NCBI RefSeq assembly: GCF_023498005.1
Contig: NZ_CP097289.1
Location: 8,060,001-8,124,000 of the forward strand
From: Streptomyces durmitorensis
GTDB taxonomy: Bacteria > Actinomycetota > Actinomycetes > Streptomycetales > Streptomycetaceae
Direction of reading: 5' to 3'
Length of the DNA stretch: 64,000 nucleotides
This document shows positions 17,378 to 25,704 of the stretch, piece by piece. The translations under genes were made by a program, and so were the position numbers. The notes below the pieces were generated by a model that searched no databases, was not told the origin of the DNA, and saw only the letters and a list, made by a program, of their open reading frames with translations. Numbering within the stretch: position 1 is the first letter of the stretch; the number at the start of each line of letters is the position of its first letter.

Positions 17378-20300
17378 TTACCCGGCCGCGTACACGTCCT
17401 CGACGTAACGCCCTTCCGCGGTCAGCTCGTCCAGCCACCGCTCGGAGTCCGCCGCCGTGGCTCCCGGAGTACGGTCCCGGTGCAGGGTGCGCAGGGCGTC
17501 GCGCACGCCCGGCGCCATGCGTGAGCCGTCGCCGCACACGTACACCCGGGCTCCGGCGGCCAGCAGGCCCCACACCTCGTCGCCCTCCGCCGCGATGCGG
17601 TGCTGGACGAAGGCCGCCCCGTCGACGGGGGCGGCGCTGAAGGCGGGGCGCAGCGAGACAACTCCCGCGGACTCCGCGGCGCGCAGCTCATCGGCGTGCA
17701 GGAAGTCCGCGTCCGGCGCGTCGCACCCGAAGTAGCAGAGCGCGGGCGGGAGTTGGGTCCCCCCAGCCATCAGTTGCGCGCGGTCCGCGATCGTGCCGCG
17801 GAACGGGGCGAGGCCGGTGCCCGCGGCGACCATGACGACGGGCGCCGTGTCCGCGTGGTCGATGCGGAAGGCCTCGCGACAGGGCTGGACGCGGGCCAGG
17901 ACGGTGTCGCCCGGACGCACCCCGCCCAGGTGCCCGGAGCCCGTGCCGCGGTACAGCAGCCCGCTGCCCGAGCGGGCCGGGGCCTCCAGGAGGGACACCA
18001 TCAGGTCGGCGTGTCCGGGGCGCACGCCCGGCGACGAGGACACCGAGTAGTGGCGGGGCCGCAGGGGCGTGAGCACCTCCAGGAGCTTGGCCCACTCAAG
18101 CGCGCCGCGCAGGGCAGGGCAGGCCTCGACCAGTTCGAGCAGCGTGCGCCCGTCGGCCGCGCGGGCCTCGGCGTCGTCGGCGAGGGCGGTGAGAGCGGCC
18201 CGTTCGGGCGGGCAGGGGTTGGCGGCGGCGAGCACGGCCAGCTGGTCTGCGGTGGGCCGGTCCTGCAACTCGACGTGGCGGGAGAAGAGTTGGCGCACCG
18301 TCAGGGGGCGGTCCACGGCGAGGCCGTCGCGGCGCGGGCGGCTCGCGCGGATGTCGAGCACCGCGTCCAGGTCGACGCCGAGCGCGGCGGCCGCCCGGTC
18401 GACGAGCGCCGGGTCGTTGACCGGAAGCACGGTGAGATGGTCGCCGGTGCGATAGGTCACGCCGTCGGGCAGGGCGAGCCGTACGAAGCGCTTCGTACGG
18501 GGGTGACCGGGCGCGGTGAGGTCGTACGCCTCGCTGACCGTCATCGGAACGAGCCCGTGCCGCGCGGCGAGGGCGTCCAGCGGGCCGCCGGTCACCTCGC
18601 GCACCTCGTACGCATCGGAGGCGGCAGTGTCCCCCGGGGCGTCCAGCGCGTCGGGATCGCCGTACCGCTCAAGAAGCGCCCTGCGCAGCCGGGCCGTGAA
18701 CTCGCGTACGGAGCCGCCGAGATCGCCCGAGGCGTCGGCCGCCGTCCGCTCCACGAGCCGGGCGCCGCCCAGCTCCGCGAGCCGCTCGTCGAAGCGCGTC
18801 GGGACGTGCTGGTACGTGGCGGCCCAGTTGCGGTCACCCACACCGAGGACGGCGTACGTGACGTTCTCGGCGGTGGCCGCGGGGGCGCCGTCGAGCCAGG
18901 AGGCGAACACCGCAGCGTCGTCGGTGGGCCGGCCGTTGTAGGAGGCGGCGGTGATCACGACCGGGCGGTCGGCGGGCAGCGCGCCCGCGTACGCGTCCAG
19001 CGGCGCGACCTCCGTCTCGCAGCCCACCGAAGCGGCCTCGTCGGCGAGTTGGGCGGCGAAGTCCCGGCAGGTGCCGTAGTTGCTGCCGTGCAGGAAGAGC
19101 GCGCGCGTGCCCGGCAGGACGCGTGCGGGCAGCACGGTGGCGTCGGGCTCCGCGACGGCCTGGCCCGCTGCCTTGCCCGGCAGCTCGCCGTGCACGCGGT
19201 CGGCGGAGGTGCGCGGCGTCAGCGTGAGCGTGAAGCCGTCGGGCTTGAGGGTGAGCGTCTCCTTGACGGTGAGCCGGTAGTCGGCGTGGTCGTGCAGCCG
19301 GTAGCGGTGCACCAGCATCCCCAGCAGCATGGTCGCCTCATGCAGCGCGAACTGCCGCCCGATGCAGGCCCGTTCGCCGGTGCCGAACGGCTTGAACGCG
19401 TGCGGGGAACGCGCCGCCTCCGCCTCGGCGGTGAAACGCTCCGGGTCGAAGAGCTCCGGGTTGTCGCCCCACACGGGCTGCCGGTGCAGCATCGGCGTGA
19501 GCACGGTGACGCCCTGGCCCGCGCGCAGCGGGATCCGGCCGCCGAGCAGCGTGTCCTCGCGGGCATGCCGGCCGAACGCGGCGGCCGTCGGCCACAGCCG
19601 CAGCGCCTCGTTCAGCACCTGACGGGTGTAGGTGAGCCGCCCGACCTCGTCGAAGGTCGGCTCGACGTCGGCCGTGTCGCCCCACAGGGCGTCGACCTCG
19701 CGCCGCACGAGGTCGAGGACGGCGGGGTGCTTGGCGAGGTAGTACAGCGCGAAGGACATCGCGCCGGACGTCGTCTCGTGCCCCGCGATCAGGAAGGTGA
19801 TGACCTGGTTGCGGATGTTGGCGGTGTCCAGCTTGGAGCCGTCGCCGGGGTGCGCGGCGCTGAGCATGAGGCCGAGCAGGTCATCGGCGGGTTCGGCGCC
19901 CAGGGCGCCACCGGCCCGCGCGGAGATGACCTCGTCGACCACCTGCGCCAGATAGTCGGCGTCGGCCCGGAAGGCCGCGTCCGCCGCCGCGTGGTCACTG
20001 CCCGGCGTGCGGCTCAGCCGCGTCATGCTCCACTCCAGGCAGCGGACCATGGCGTCGACGAAGGGATGCGGCTCGGCCCGCTCGAACGAACCGAAGTCGT
20101 AGCCGAACCCGGCGAGCCCGATCGTGTCCAGCGTCATCCGGGTCATGTCGCCCGGCACGTCCACGGGGAGGCCGTTGCGCGCGCCGCGGTCCCACGACTC
20201 GATCAGCCGGTGGGCGACGCGCAGCATCATCGGGTGGTAGGTGCGCATCGAGCCCAGCGCGAACGCGGGCATCAGGATGTCGTGCGCGCGGGCCCAGTTG

Positions 20301-20608
20301 GGCTCGTCGTTGTACGCGGTGAAGAGGCCGTCGGCGGTGAACTCGCGCACGTTCTCCAGGGCGGGGCCGACGTGCTTGGCGAAGCGGGTCTCGTCGGCGA
20401 GTTCGGTGACGAGATCGAGATCGCTCACGAACAGCGCGTCGCGGCCGTGCAGCCGTCGCCGCACCACGGGCCCGTGGCGGCGGACCAGTTCCATGGCCTG
20501 CTGCAGCGGGGCGGACCCCGGCCCGGTGGCGGAGATGTCGATCAGCGGTACACCGTCGAGGTCGGACCCGGCGTCCTGGGGGAGCGGTGCGGTGGTGGTG
20601 GGGGGCAT
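17378..20608 (-). CDS. Self-sufficient cytochrome P450 - NADPH reductase fusion (CYP102 type)
   Basis: A 1076-aa fusion. Residues 1 to about 460 form a P450: I-helix FLIAGHETTSGAMSFALYYL, ExxR in LNEALRLWPTA, and the heme-ligand cysteine 415 in FGTGERACIGRQF. A flavodoxin (FMN) domain begins with LFLHGSNYGTCRDFA, a FAD domain carries RHYSVSSSPG, and an NADPH domain carries VMVAAGTGLAPFRG. The family hydroxylates medium- to long-chain fatty acids at subterminal positions. The gene is divergent from a PAS-LuxR regulator with 148 bp between starts, suggesting control by that protein. Full length; all cofactor domains are present. Confidence 0.95.
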   Translation of the reverse strand: MPPTTTAPLPQDAGSDLDGVPLIDISATGPGSAPLQQAMELVRRHGPVVRRRLHGRDALFVSDLDLVTELADETRFAKHVGPALENVREFTADGLFTAYNDEPNWARAHDILMPAFALGSMRTYHPMMLRVAHRLIESWDRGARNGLPVDVPGDMTRMTLDTIGLAGFGYDFGSFERAEPHPFVDAMVRCLEWSMTRLSRTPGSDHAAADAAFRADADYLAQVVDEVISARAGGALGAEPADDLLGLMLSAAHPGDGSKLDTANIRNQVITFLIAGHETTSGAMSFALYYLAKHPAVLDLVRREVDALWGDTADVEPTFDEVGRLTYTRQVLNEALRLWPTAAAFGRHAREDTLLGGRIPLRAGQGVTVLTPMLHRQPVWGDNPELFDPERFTAEAEAARSPHAFKPFGTGERACIGRQFALHEATMLLGMLVHRYRLHDHADYRLTVKETLTLKPDGFTLTLTPRTSADRVHGELPGKAAGQAVAEPDATVLPARVLPGTRALFLHGSNYGTCRDFAAQLADEAASVGCETEVAPLDAYAGALPADRPVVITAASYNGRPTDDAAVFASWLDGAPAATAENVTYAVLGVGDRNWAATYQHVPTRFDERLAELGGARLVERTAADASGDLGGSVREFTARLRRALLERYGDPDALDAPGDTAASDAYEVREVTGGPLDALAARHGLVPMTVSEAYDLTAPGHPRTKRFVRLALPDGVTYRTGDHLTVLPVNDPALVDRAAAALGVDLDAVLDIRASRPRRDGLAVDRPLTVRQLFSRHVELQDRPTADQLAVLAAANPCPPERAALTALADDAEARAADGRTLLELVEACPALRGALEWAKLLEVLTPLRPRHYSVSSSPGVRPGHADLMVSLLEAPARSGSGLLYRGTGSGHLGGVRPGDTVLARVQPCREAFRIDHADTAPVVMVAAGTGLAPFRGTIADRAQLMAGGTQLPPALCYFGCDAPDADFLHADELRAAESAGVVSLRPAFSAAPVDGAAFVQHRIAAEGDEVWGLLAAGARVYVCGDGSRMAPGVRDALRTLHRDRTPGATAADSERWLDELTAEGRYVEDVYAAG

Positions 20609-20689
20609 GGCGTGACAACTGCCTTTCGCCGTACGGAAGTCACTGATCCCCAGCTTGATCGCCGGTCCCCGCGGGTCGGCGCCGCGGCG

Positions 20690-20705
20690 CTACATGATTG
20701 TGTAG
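20690..20705. promoter_or_regulatory. Small inverted repeat in the P450/regulator divergent promoter
   Basis: CTACA-TGATTG-TGTAG lies about 50 bp upstream of the PAS-LuxR start and 80 bp upstream of the P450 start. It is a candidate binding site for the LuxR-type protein or overlaps a promoter. The arms are short, so chance occurrence is possible. Confidence 0.35.
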
Positions 20706-20756
20706 TGGCGAATGACGCCCCGCTCTTGACTGCCCCTGGCTGGAAGGAGTCGCCCT

Positions 20757-21389
20757 GTGGACTCCGCGGACTCCGTGCTGTGGCGCAACCGCGCCATGCT
20801 CCTCTTCAACCGCATCCCGATGCCGGTCGCGGTCTGCGACGCGAGCGGGGCGATCATCCTCGCCAACCCGGCGATGGCGGCGGAGTGGGGTGAGACCTCC
20901 GGGACCCTGCGGGGCCGCAACGTCCTTGAGCTGTTCCGCCCCGAGGAGAAGACCCAGGTCCTGCGGATCGCCGAGGCGGTACGGCTGCGCCACCGCTCGC
21001 GCTATCCGGTCGCCGTGCACTGGGATGCGGCCGACGGGGTACGGCGCCACGGCGAGCTGACGGCGGAGCCGGTCAGCGACACGGTCGAGGCGGTGCCCGG
21101 CCTGCTGGTGCTGCTGCGCGTCCTGGGCGAAGAGCGCGCCGAGGAGCGCGCTCCGGCTCCGGAGTCCGTCGAAGCCGCCACGGCGGCCGAGGCCCGCATC
21201 CTGGCCCTGCTGGCCGGTGGCGCCACCACGGCTCAGGCGGCCCGCGAGACGGGCCTCACCCGCGACGGGGTCACCTACCACCTGCGCCGACTGACCGAGC
21301 GCTGGGGCGCGGCGAACCGGACGGAACTGGTGGCGCGGGCGTACGCGCTGGGGGTTCTCGTCCCGGGGGTGTGGCCTCCGGCCGCGTGA
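20757..21389 (+). CDS. PAS domain - LuxR-type HTH regulator
   Basis: A 210-aa single-component regulator. An N-terminal PAS-like sensor (MPVAVCDASGAIILANPAMA, RGRNVLELFRPEEKTQVLRI) is joined to a C-terminal LuxR-type helix-turn-helix (EARILALLAGGATTAQAARE, YHLRRLTERWGAANRTELVA). There is no receiver domain. The GTG at 20757 has AAGGAG eight bases upstream. Divergence from the CYP102-type gene suggests that the PAS domain senses the P450 substrate, product or redox state; the ligand cannot be told from sequence. Confidence 0.85.
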   Translation: MDSADSVLWRNRAMLLFNRIPMPVAVCDASGAIILANPAMAAEWGETSGTLRGRNVLELFRPEEKTQVLRIAEAVRLRHRSRYPVAVHWDAADGVRRHGELTAEPVSDTVEAVPGLLVLLRVLGEERAEERAPAPESVEAATAAEARILALLAGGATTAQAARETGLTRDGVTYHLRRLTERWGAANRTELVARAYALGVLVPGVWPPAA

Positions 21390-21400
21390 AGCCTGTGGGG

Positions 21401-21739
21401 TCAGCCCGGGGCGTCGCTGGTGTCGGCCGCTGTGCGGCGGTACTCGGCGTTGATGCGCTGGGCCTCCTCTAGCTGGTCCTCGAGGATGACGATGCGGCAC
21501 GCCGCCTCGACGGGGGTGCCCTGGTCCACCAGTTCGCGGGCGCGCGCGGCGATCCGCAGCTGGTAGCGGGAGTACCGCCGGTGCCCGCCTTCCGAGCGGA
21601 GCGGCGTGATCAGCCGGGCCTCACCGATGGCCCGCAGGAAGCCGGGTGTGGTGCCGAGCATCTCGGCGGCCCGCCCCATGGTGTAGGCGGGGTAGTCGTC
21701 GTCGTCCAGACGACCACTGAGCGGAATATCTGCAGTCAT
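21401..21739 (-). CDS. Small MerR-family DNA-binding protein
   Basis: A 112-aa protein made of one MerR-type winged helix ([20 protein letters not shown], then [20 protein letters not shown]) and a short coiled-coil tail ([20 protein letters not shown]). It has no effector domain and no metal-binding cysteines, so it is an architectural or partner-dependent regulator, as in HspR-like and BldC-like proteins. The ATG at 21739 follows AAGAGGTGAC. A 32-bp near-palindrome lies 26-57 bp upstream of the start and could be its own operator. Confidence 0.85.
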   Translation of the reverse strand: MTADIPLSGRLDDDDYPAYTMGRAAEMLGTTPGFLRAIGEARLITPLRSEGGHRRYSRYQLRIAARARELVDQGTPVEAACRIVILEDQLEEAQRINAEYRRTAADTSDAPG

Positions 21740-21764
21740 GTCACCTCTTGTGCCAACGCGTCGA

Positions 21765-21796
21765 GGGGCCCTGGCGCCGTACGGCACCAAGGCCCC
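21765..21796. promoter_or_regulatory. 32-bp near-perfect palindrome upstream of the MerR-like gene
   Basis: The two 16-base halves match as reverse complements at 14 of 16 positions; the centre is GCCGTACGGC. It lies just upstream of the MerR-like start. It could be an operator or a leader hairpin. No other gene is adjacent, so autoregulation is the simplest reading. Confidence 0.6.
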
Positions 21797-22126
21797 GAAG
21801 GAAATTCAACACCATCTGTCGGCCCTAGTGCTGCGCCGACCTCTTGTTTCCGCCGTCCGGCCCGAGAATTGGGCGGGATTGCGGGGATCGCTGATGCGTG
21901 ACCGGGGACCACCTTCCAATCCGGGGTCTTGCGGCACCCGGCCGAATCGATCTCGGGCCGGGCGATCCTGATGGCGTCTGCTCCTCCGTTCTCCTCTGGT
22001 CTATGGGTACGAGAGAAACCCTAATCATGCGACCGCTCAATGTCTACTCCCGCGAGAGCAGATTTTGTGCGCTGCTGGCCGATTGCGAGCGTCGCGGGCA
22101 GGGCTGCGCGTATGGCTGCGGGCACG
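21797..22126. other. Gene-free stretch upstream of the MerR-like gene
   Basis: About 330 bp without a convincing gene on either strand. It should hold the MerR-like promoter on the minus strand. On the plus strand GGGTAC at 22005 resembles a SigB-type -10 element, with GTTC 13 bp upstream (one base short of the usual spacing), and it points toward the strong palindrome at 22127. A small RNA is conceivable but unsupported. Confidence 0.4.
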
Positions 22127-22166
22127 CAAGAGGGCCCTGCCGGCGCGCGCCGGCAGGGCCCTCTTG
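22127..22166. terminator. 40-bp perfect palindrome, probable bidirectional terminator
   Basis: Twenty bases starting CAAGAGGGCCCTGCCGG are followed immediately by their exact reverse complement. The hairpin lies 14 bp past the stop of the small gene ending at 22181 and would end the helicase operon transcript on the minus strand. Confidence 0.85.
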
Positions 22167-22180
22167 GCTGTTCCTCGTCG

Positions 22181-22489
22181 TTACACGGGCGTGGAGGCTC
22201 CGAGCATCGCCGACGCGGTCTGCAACGGGGTGAGGTCGCGCGGGGCGGCGTCCTCGGAGGGGGTGCGGCAGGTGAAGCCGAGGAGCGTCATGGCGCGGGT
22301 GACCTCACCGGCGCTGAAGTCACGACGGTCCTGGCGGGTGATGACCGCTCCCACCTGCTTGATGGGGTAGTGGCGGCGGCCGACGATGACGGAGTCGCCC
22401 GTGATGGGCTCGGGCTTGATGCCCTTCATCGCGTCCAGCACCCCACTCTTGGTGAGGTCGAACGGGAAACGGGCGATGACGCAGCGCAT
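22181..22489 (-). CDS. Conserved small protein of unknown function in the helicase operon
   Basis: A 102-aa protein beginning MRCVIARFPFDLTKSGVLDA, with GDSVIVGRRHYPIKQVGAVI in the middle. I recognise no domain and see no signal peptide or membrane segment. It lies 46 bp after the CBS gene, at the end of the helicase operon and just before the strong terminator. The setting suggests a role in RNA metabolism or cold adaptation, which is inference only. Confidence 0.75.
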   Translation of the reverse strand: MRCVIARFPFDLTKSGVLDAMKGIKPEPITGDSVIVGRRHYPIKQVGAVITRQDRRDFSAGEVTRAMTLLGFTCRTPSEDAAPRDLTPLQTASAMLGASTPV

Positions 22490-22535
22490 GATGCCTCACA
22501 GGTGAGGAGAGGGGCCGGTTGAGAGGGTGGGGCGA

Positions 22536-22826
22536 TCAACGCGTGAGAGCGAGGACGTCCCGTAGGCGGACCTGGTCCGTGTAGGCGGGGCCTTCGCGGA
22601 CGGCGATGAGCCGGGCCCGAGTGATCAGGCCCGTGCACTGGTCGTCCTCGTCGCACAGGAACAGATGGCCCGCGCCCGAGCCGGACATGACCGACAGAGC
22701 CAGCTCCACGGTCATGTCGTCACGGACCTGAGGTCCGCTCGCGTCCGTACCGCCGGCGCTCTCGGCGCCGGTCAGGGGGACGGTGGCGGGATCCGCCGGG
22801 CGGGGCTGCGTCTGAACCGGTGTCAA
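22536..22826 (-). CDS. CBS-domain protein with a probable TTG start
   Basis: A 96-aa protein with a flexible N-terminus and one CBS-type region (MTVELALSVMSGSGAGHLFL, DQCTGLITRARLIAVREG). CBS regions bind adenine nucleotides and usually occur in pairs; this one is short. The start is proposed as TTG at 22826 because AGGAGG lies 5 bases upstream, whereas upstream in-frame ATG codons would overlap the helicase gene. It lies 43 bp after the helicase gene and probably senses energy state for that operon. Confidence 0.75.
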   Translation of the reverse strand: MTPVQTQPRPADPATVPLTGAESAGGTDASGPQVRDDMTVELALSVMSGSGAGHLFLCDEDDQCTGLITRARLIAVREGPAYTDQVRLRDVLALTR

Positions 22827-22869
22827 AGGTACCTCCTGCAGGGATGGATGAGCCTGGTGAACGCGGAGC

Positions 22870-24423
22870 CTAGGCCGCCGCGGCGGACGGGCCCTGGGCG
22901 GCGCGGCGCGGGGCGCGGTCGGTGCGCCGGTCCTGGGCGCTGCGGCTGCGGCGGCCACGGGACGAGGACGAACTGCCGCGCCGGGGGCGCTCGGAGGCCG
23001 GCATGGTGATGGTGACCGGGACGCCCGAAGGGGCCTGGGCGCCGGTGATGCGGCTCAGCTCCTCGTCGCCGGAGCGCACCTGGGCGGTCTGCGGGGTGAT
23101 GCCCGCGGCGGCCATCAGGCGGCTCATGTCGCGGCGCTGACCCGGCGTCACCAGGGTGACGACACTGCCGGACTCACCGGCGCGGGCCGTACGGCCGCCG
23201 CGGTGGAGGTAGTCCTTGTGGTCGGTGGGCGGGTCGACGTTCACGACCAGGTCGAGGTTGTCGACGTGGATCCCGCGCGCGGCGACGTTGGTCGCCACGA
23301 GCACCGTCACATGACCGGTCTTGAAGTGGGTCAGGGTCCGCGTGCGCTGCGGCTGCGACTTTCCGCCGTGCAGCGCCGCCGCGCGGACACCGCTGTTCAG
23401 CAGGTGCTCGGTCAGCTTGTCGACGGCGTGCTTGGTGTCCAGGAACATGATCACGCGGCCGTCGCGGGCCGCGATCTCGGTGGTCGTCTGGTGCTTGTCC
23501 GCGCCGTGCACGTGCAGCACGTGGTGCTCCATCGTGGTGACCGCGCCCTGCGAGGGGTCGACGGAGTGGACGACCGGGTCGTTGAGGTAGCGGCGGACCA
23601 GCAGGTCGACGTTGCGGTCCAGGGTGGCCGAGAACAGCATCCGCTGGCCCTCGGGGCGCACCTGGTCGAGCAGCGCGGTGACCTGGGGCATGAAGCCCAT
23701 GTCGGCCATCTGGTCGGCCTCGTCCAGGACGGTGATGCCGACCTGGTTCAGCCGGCAGTCGCCGCGGTCGATGAGGTCCTTGAGCCGGCCGGGCGTGGCG
23801 ACGACGACTTCCGCTCCCGCGCGCAGCGCACCGGCCTGCTTGCCGATGGACATGCCGCCGACCACCGTGGCGAGCTTCAGCTTCAGGGCGCGGGCGTACG
23901 GCGTGAGCGCGTCGGTCACCTGCTGGGCCAGTTCGCGGGTGGGGACCAGGACCAGGGCCAGCGGCTGGCGCGGCTCGGCGCGCTGACCGTCCGTACGGGC
24001 GAGCAGTGCGAGGCCGAAGGCGAGGGTCTTGCCCGAGCCGGTGCGGCCACGGCCGAGTACGTCGCGGCCCGCGAGGGAGTTGGGCAGCGTCGCCCCCTGG
24101 ATCGGGAACGGCACGCTCATGCCCTCGCGGCCGAGCGCGGCGAGCAGCGGCGCCGGCATCACGAGATCGGCGAACGCCTCGACGGCCGGGAGCGCCGGGG
24201 TGACCGTGACCGGCAGGGCGAACTCGCCCTGGGGTGCGGACGGTCGGCGGCCGTAGCCACCCGAACGGTTCGAGCCGCCGGAGCGGCCGCCGCCGGACGG
24301 GGCGCCGAAGCGGCCTCCGCTCCTGCCGCCGCCCGAGCCGGAGCCGTAGCTGGAGCCGGAGCCCGAGCCGTAGCCGCCGGAGCGTGCGCGGGAAGAGCGG
24401 TCGTTCGTGCGTGTGCGGTTCAT
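22870..24423 (-). CDS. DEAD-box ATP-dependent RNA helicase
   Basis: A 517-aa helicase. Residues 1 to about 65 are a disordered Gly/Ser/Arg-rich RNA-binding tail. The core has the Q-motif region (VPFPIQGATLPNSL), Walker A GRTGSGKT, PTRELAQQV, TPGRLKDL, DEAD, SAT, TNVAARGI and HRGGRTARAG. The C-terminus is Arg/Ser-rich. It unwinds structured RNA, probably assisting ribosome assembly or mRNA turnover in the cold, since a cold-shock gene lies directly upstream on the same strand. The ATG at 24423 follows AAGGAAGG. The 240-bp leader is long and contains no other gene. Confidence 0.95.
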   Translation of the reverse strand: MNRTRTNDRSSRARSGGYGSGSGSSYGSGSGGGRSGGRFGAPSGGGRSGGSNRSGGYGRRPSAPQGEFALPVTVTPALPAVEAFADLVMPAPLLAALGREGMSVPFPIQGATLPNSLAGRDVLGRGRTGSGKTLAFGLALLARTDGQRAEPRQPLALVLVPTRELAQQVTDALTPYARALKLKLATVVGGMSIGKQAGALRAGAEVVVATPGRLKDLIDRGDCRLNQVGITVLDEADQMADMGFMPQVTALLDQVRPEGQRMLFSATLDRNVDLLVRRYLNDPVVHSVDPSQGAVTTMEHHVLHVHGADKHQTTTEIAARDGRVIMFLDTKHAVDKLTEHLLNSGVRAAALHGGKSQPQRTRTLTHFKTGHVTVLVATNVAARGIHVDNLDLVVNVDPPTDHKDYLHRGGRTARAGESGSVVTLVTPGQRRDMSRLMAAAGITPQTAQVRSGDEELSRITGAQAPSGVPVTITMPASERPRRGSSSSSRGRRSRSAQDRRTDRAPRRAAQGPSAAAA

Positions 24424-24661
24424 GCGGAACCTTCCTTGATGCGGCACGTACCAAGGAAATTCCGCAGCGAGAACGCAGCGCGGAGAATCACGAGAACGGG
24501 CCGGAGAAAATGCGTAAAGCGAATCCGGCCGGCGGCAGGTGTTCTGCGGGCGGATGCGCGGGAACGAGTTACGTTCCGGACAGGGGCACGGCGAACAAAG
24601 GGTCGATGACACGGTGTTCGCGCAGAGAATGTGTGGCCCTGGATGGTGCGGGAAATGCACG

Positions 24662-24697
24662 AGCTGGGGCCCGCACCCCAAGGTGCGGGCCCCAGCT
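24662..24697 (-). terminator. Hairpin terminator after the cold-shock gene
   Basis: Two 16-bp arms (AGCTGGGGCCCGCACC and its exact reverse complement) enclose the loop CCAA. It lies 18 bp past the cold-shock stop codon. Some read-through into the helicase operon is possible, since both are on one strand. Confidence 0.85.
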
Positions 24698-24715
24698 GCG
24701 AAGTACGCGTGAGCG

Positions 24716-24919
24716 TCAGGCGGGAACGATGTTCTCGGCCGTCGGGCCCTTCTGGCCCTGGGCGATGTCGAAGTTCACCTTCTGGCCTTCCTGGAGCTCA
24801 CGGAAGCCCTGGGCGGCGATGTTCGAGTAGTGGGCGAAGACGTCGGGGCCGCCGCCGTCCTGCTCGATGAAGCCGAAGCCCTTTTCAGCGTTGAACCACT
24901 TCACGGTGCCAATAGCCAT
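24716..24919 (-). CDS. Cold-shock protein (CspA family)
   Basis: A 67-aa single cold-shock domain, the standard family length. RNP1 is GFGFI in [15 protein letters not shown] and RNP2 is DVFAHYS. It binds single-stranded RNA and DNA and acts as an RNA chaperone. The ATG at 24919 follows GAAGGAGATTTGAC. The leader is unusually AT-rich and carries a hairpin at 25014-25052, as expected of a gene controlled at the level of mRNA structure. The neighbouring helicase operon probably works in the same response. Confidence 0.97.
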   Translation of the reverse strand: MAIGTVKWFNAEKGFGFIEQDGGGPDVFAHYSNIAAQGFRELQEGQKVNFDIAQGQKGPTAENIVPA

Positions 24920-25013
24920 GTCAAATCTCCTTCGGGGCAGTGCCCGGAGTCCGCACTGTGCGCACTCCGTGTCGCCGCGATGATCGCCCCGCCGGAAATG
25001 ACCGGAAATACAA

Positions 25014-25052
25014 AAGTGCTCTCACCTGCACAAAAGAGCGGTGAGGGCACTT
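25014..25052 (-). promoter_or_regulatory. Structured leader hairpin of the cold-shock gene
   Basis: On the minus strand AAGTGCCCTCACC can pair with GGTGAGAGCACTT (12 of 13 pairs) around a 13-base loop, about 95 bp upstream of the start codon. A possible -10 (TACTGT, 25089-25094) would give a leader of roughly 165 nt, similar in length to that of E. coli cspA. Its function as an RNA switch is inferred. Confidence 0.5.
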
Positions 25053-25266
25053 GAAGTTTTTTGGGAACCACAACTGCAACTGAGATCGACAGTAGCACGC
25101 CACGGTCGGCCCCGGGTGGTAGAAAATGCCGTTCCGGCTGGCGCGCAAGAAACTCTCAGAGCGCCTCACGCTGATTTCTCTCACGGCCGACACACATATT
25201 GCTTCACTCAAAACATAGCGTTTCTGCCGCAGCGGCTCGGCCGGGTGATCGCCCCGTGGGCCTGGA

Positions 25267-25704
25267 TCACAGCGCGGGCCCGGCGCCGAGGACCAGCGCG
25301 TAGGGGCCGAGGCCGATCAGGCGGTTGCCGGGAGTCTGTTCGCGTCCGACGTAGAGGTCGCCGACGGTGCCGGTGTCCGGGTCGAAGGTGACTTCGGTGA
25401 GCGTGCCGATGTCCTCGCCGTACTCGGTGAGGACCCGCTTGCCCAGCAGCCTCTTGTGCGCCCGGGAGTGCGAGCTGCTCCGGGAGTCCTCGGCCGCGGC
25501 GCCGGTGTCGATGATCACCGCGTCCGGGCCCACCCCGCGCACCGCGGTCCACGGCACGCTGTCGCCGGTCTTGGTGTCCCGCAGATACAGCTCCGTGATC
25601 CGGCGGGTCCGCGGATCGATGCCGATTCCGGCCACCTCCCCGGCCGGGCGCGCGTCCTCGGCGCTGATCACCGGGTGACCCAGTACCTGACTGAGCAGCA
25701 TCAT
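25267..25704 (-). CDS. PRC-barrel domain protein (second of the operon)
   Basis: A 145-aa protein with two PRC-barrel-like halves: LLSQVLGHPVISAEDARPAG at the start and GEDIGTLTEVTFDPDTGTVG in the second half. PRC-barrels are small beta domains of photosynthetic reaction centre H subunits and RimM, often in poorly characterised stress proteins. The start overlaps the stop of the upstream PRC gene (ATGA). No membrane segment is visible. The partner is unknown. Confidence 0.8.
   Translation of the reverse strand: MMLLSQVLGHPVISAEDARPAGEVAGIGIDPRTRRITELYLRDTKTGDSVPWTAVRGVGPDAVIIDTGAAAEDSRSSSHSRAHKRLLGKRVLTEYGEDIGTLTEVTFDPDTGTVGDLYVGREQTPGNRLIGLGPYALVLGAGPAL

Noticed and set aside
17600..20893. 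A very long open frame (over 1,000 codons) antisense to the P450 fusion
   Set aside because: Its translation is Arg/Val/Gly-rich low complexity typical of a GC-rich complementary frame, while the opposite strand encodes a complete CYP102-type enzyme with all motifs.
22127..22166. 40-bp palindrome considered as an insertion-element end or attachment site
   Set aside because: No transposase, integrase, partner repeat or target duplication nearby; its position just after a stop codon fits a terminator.
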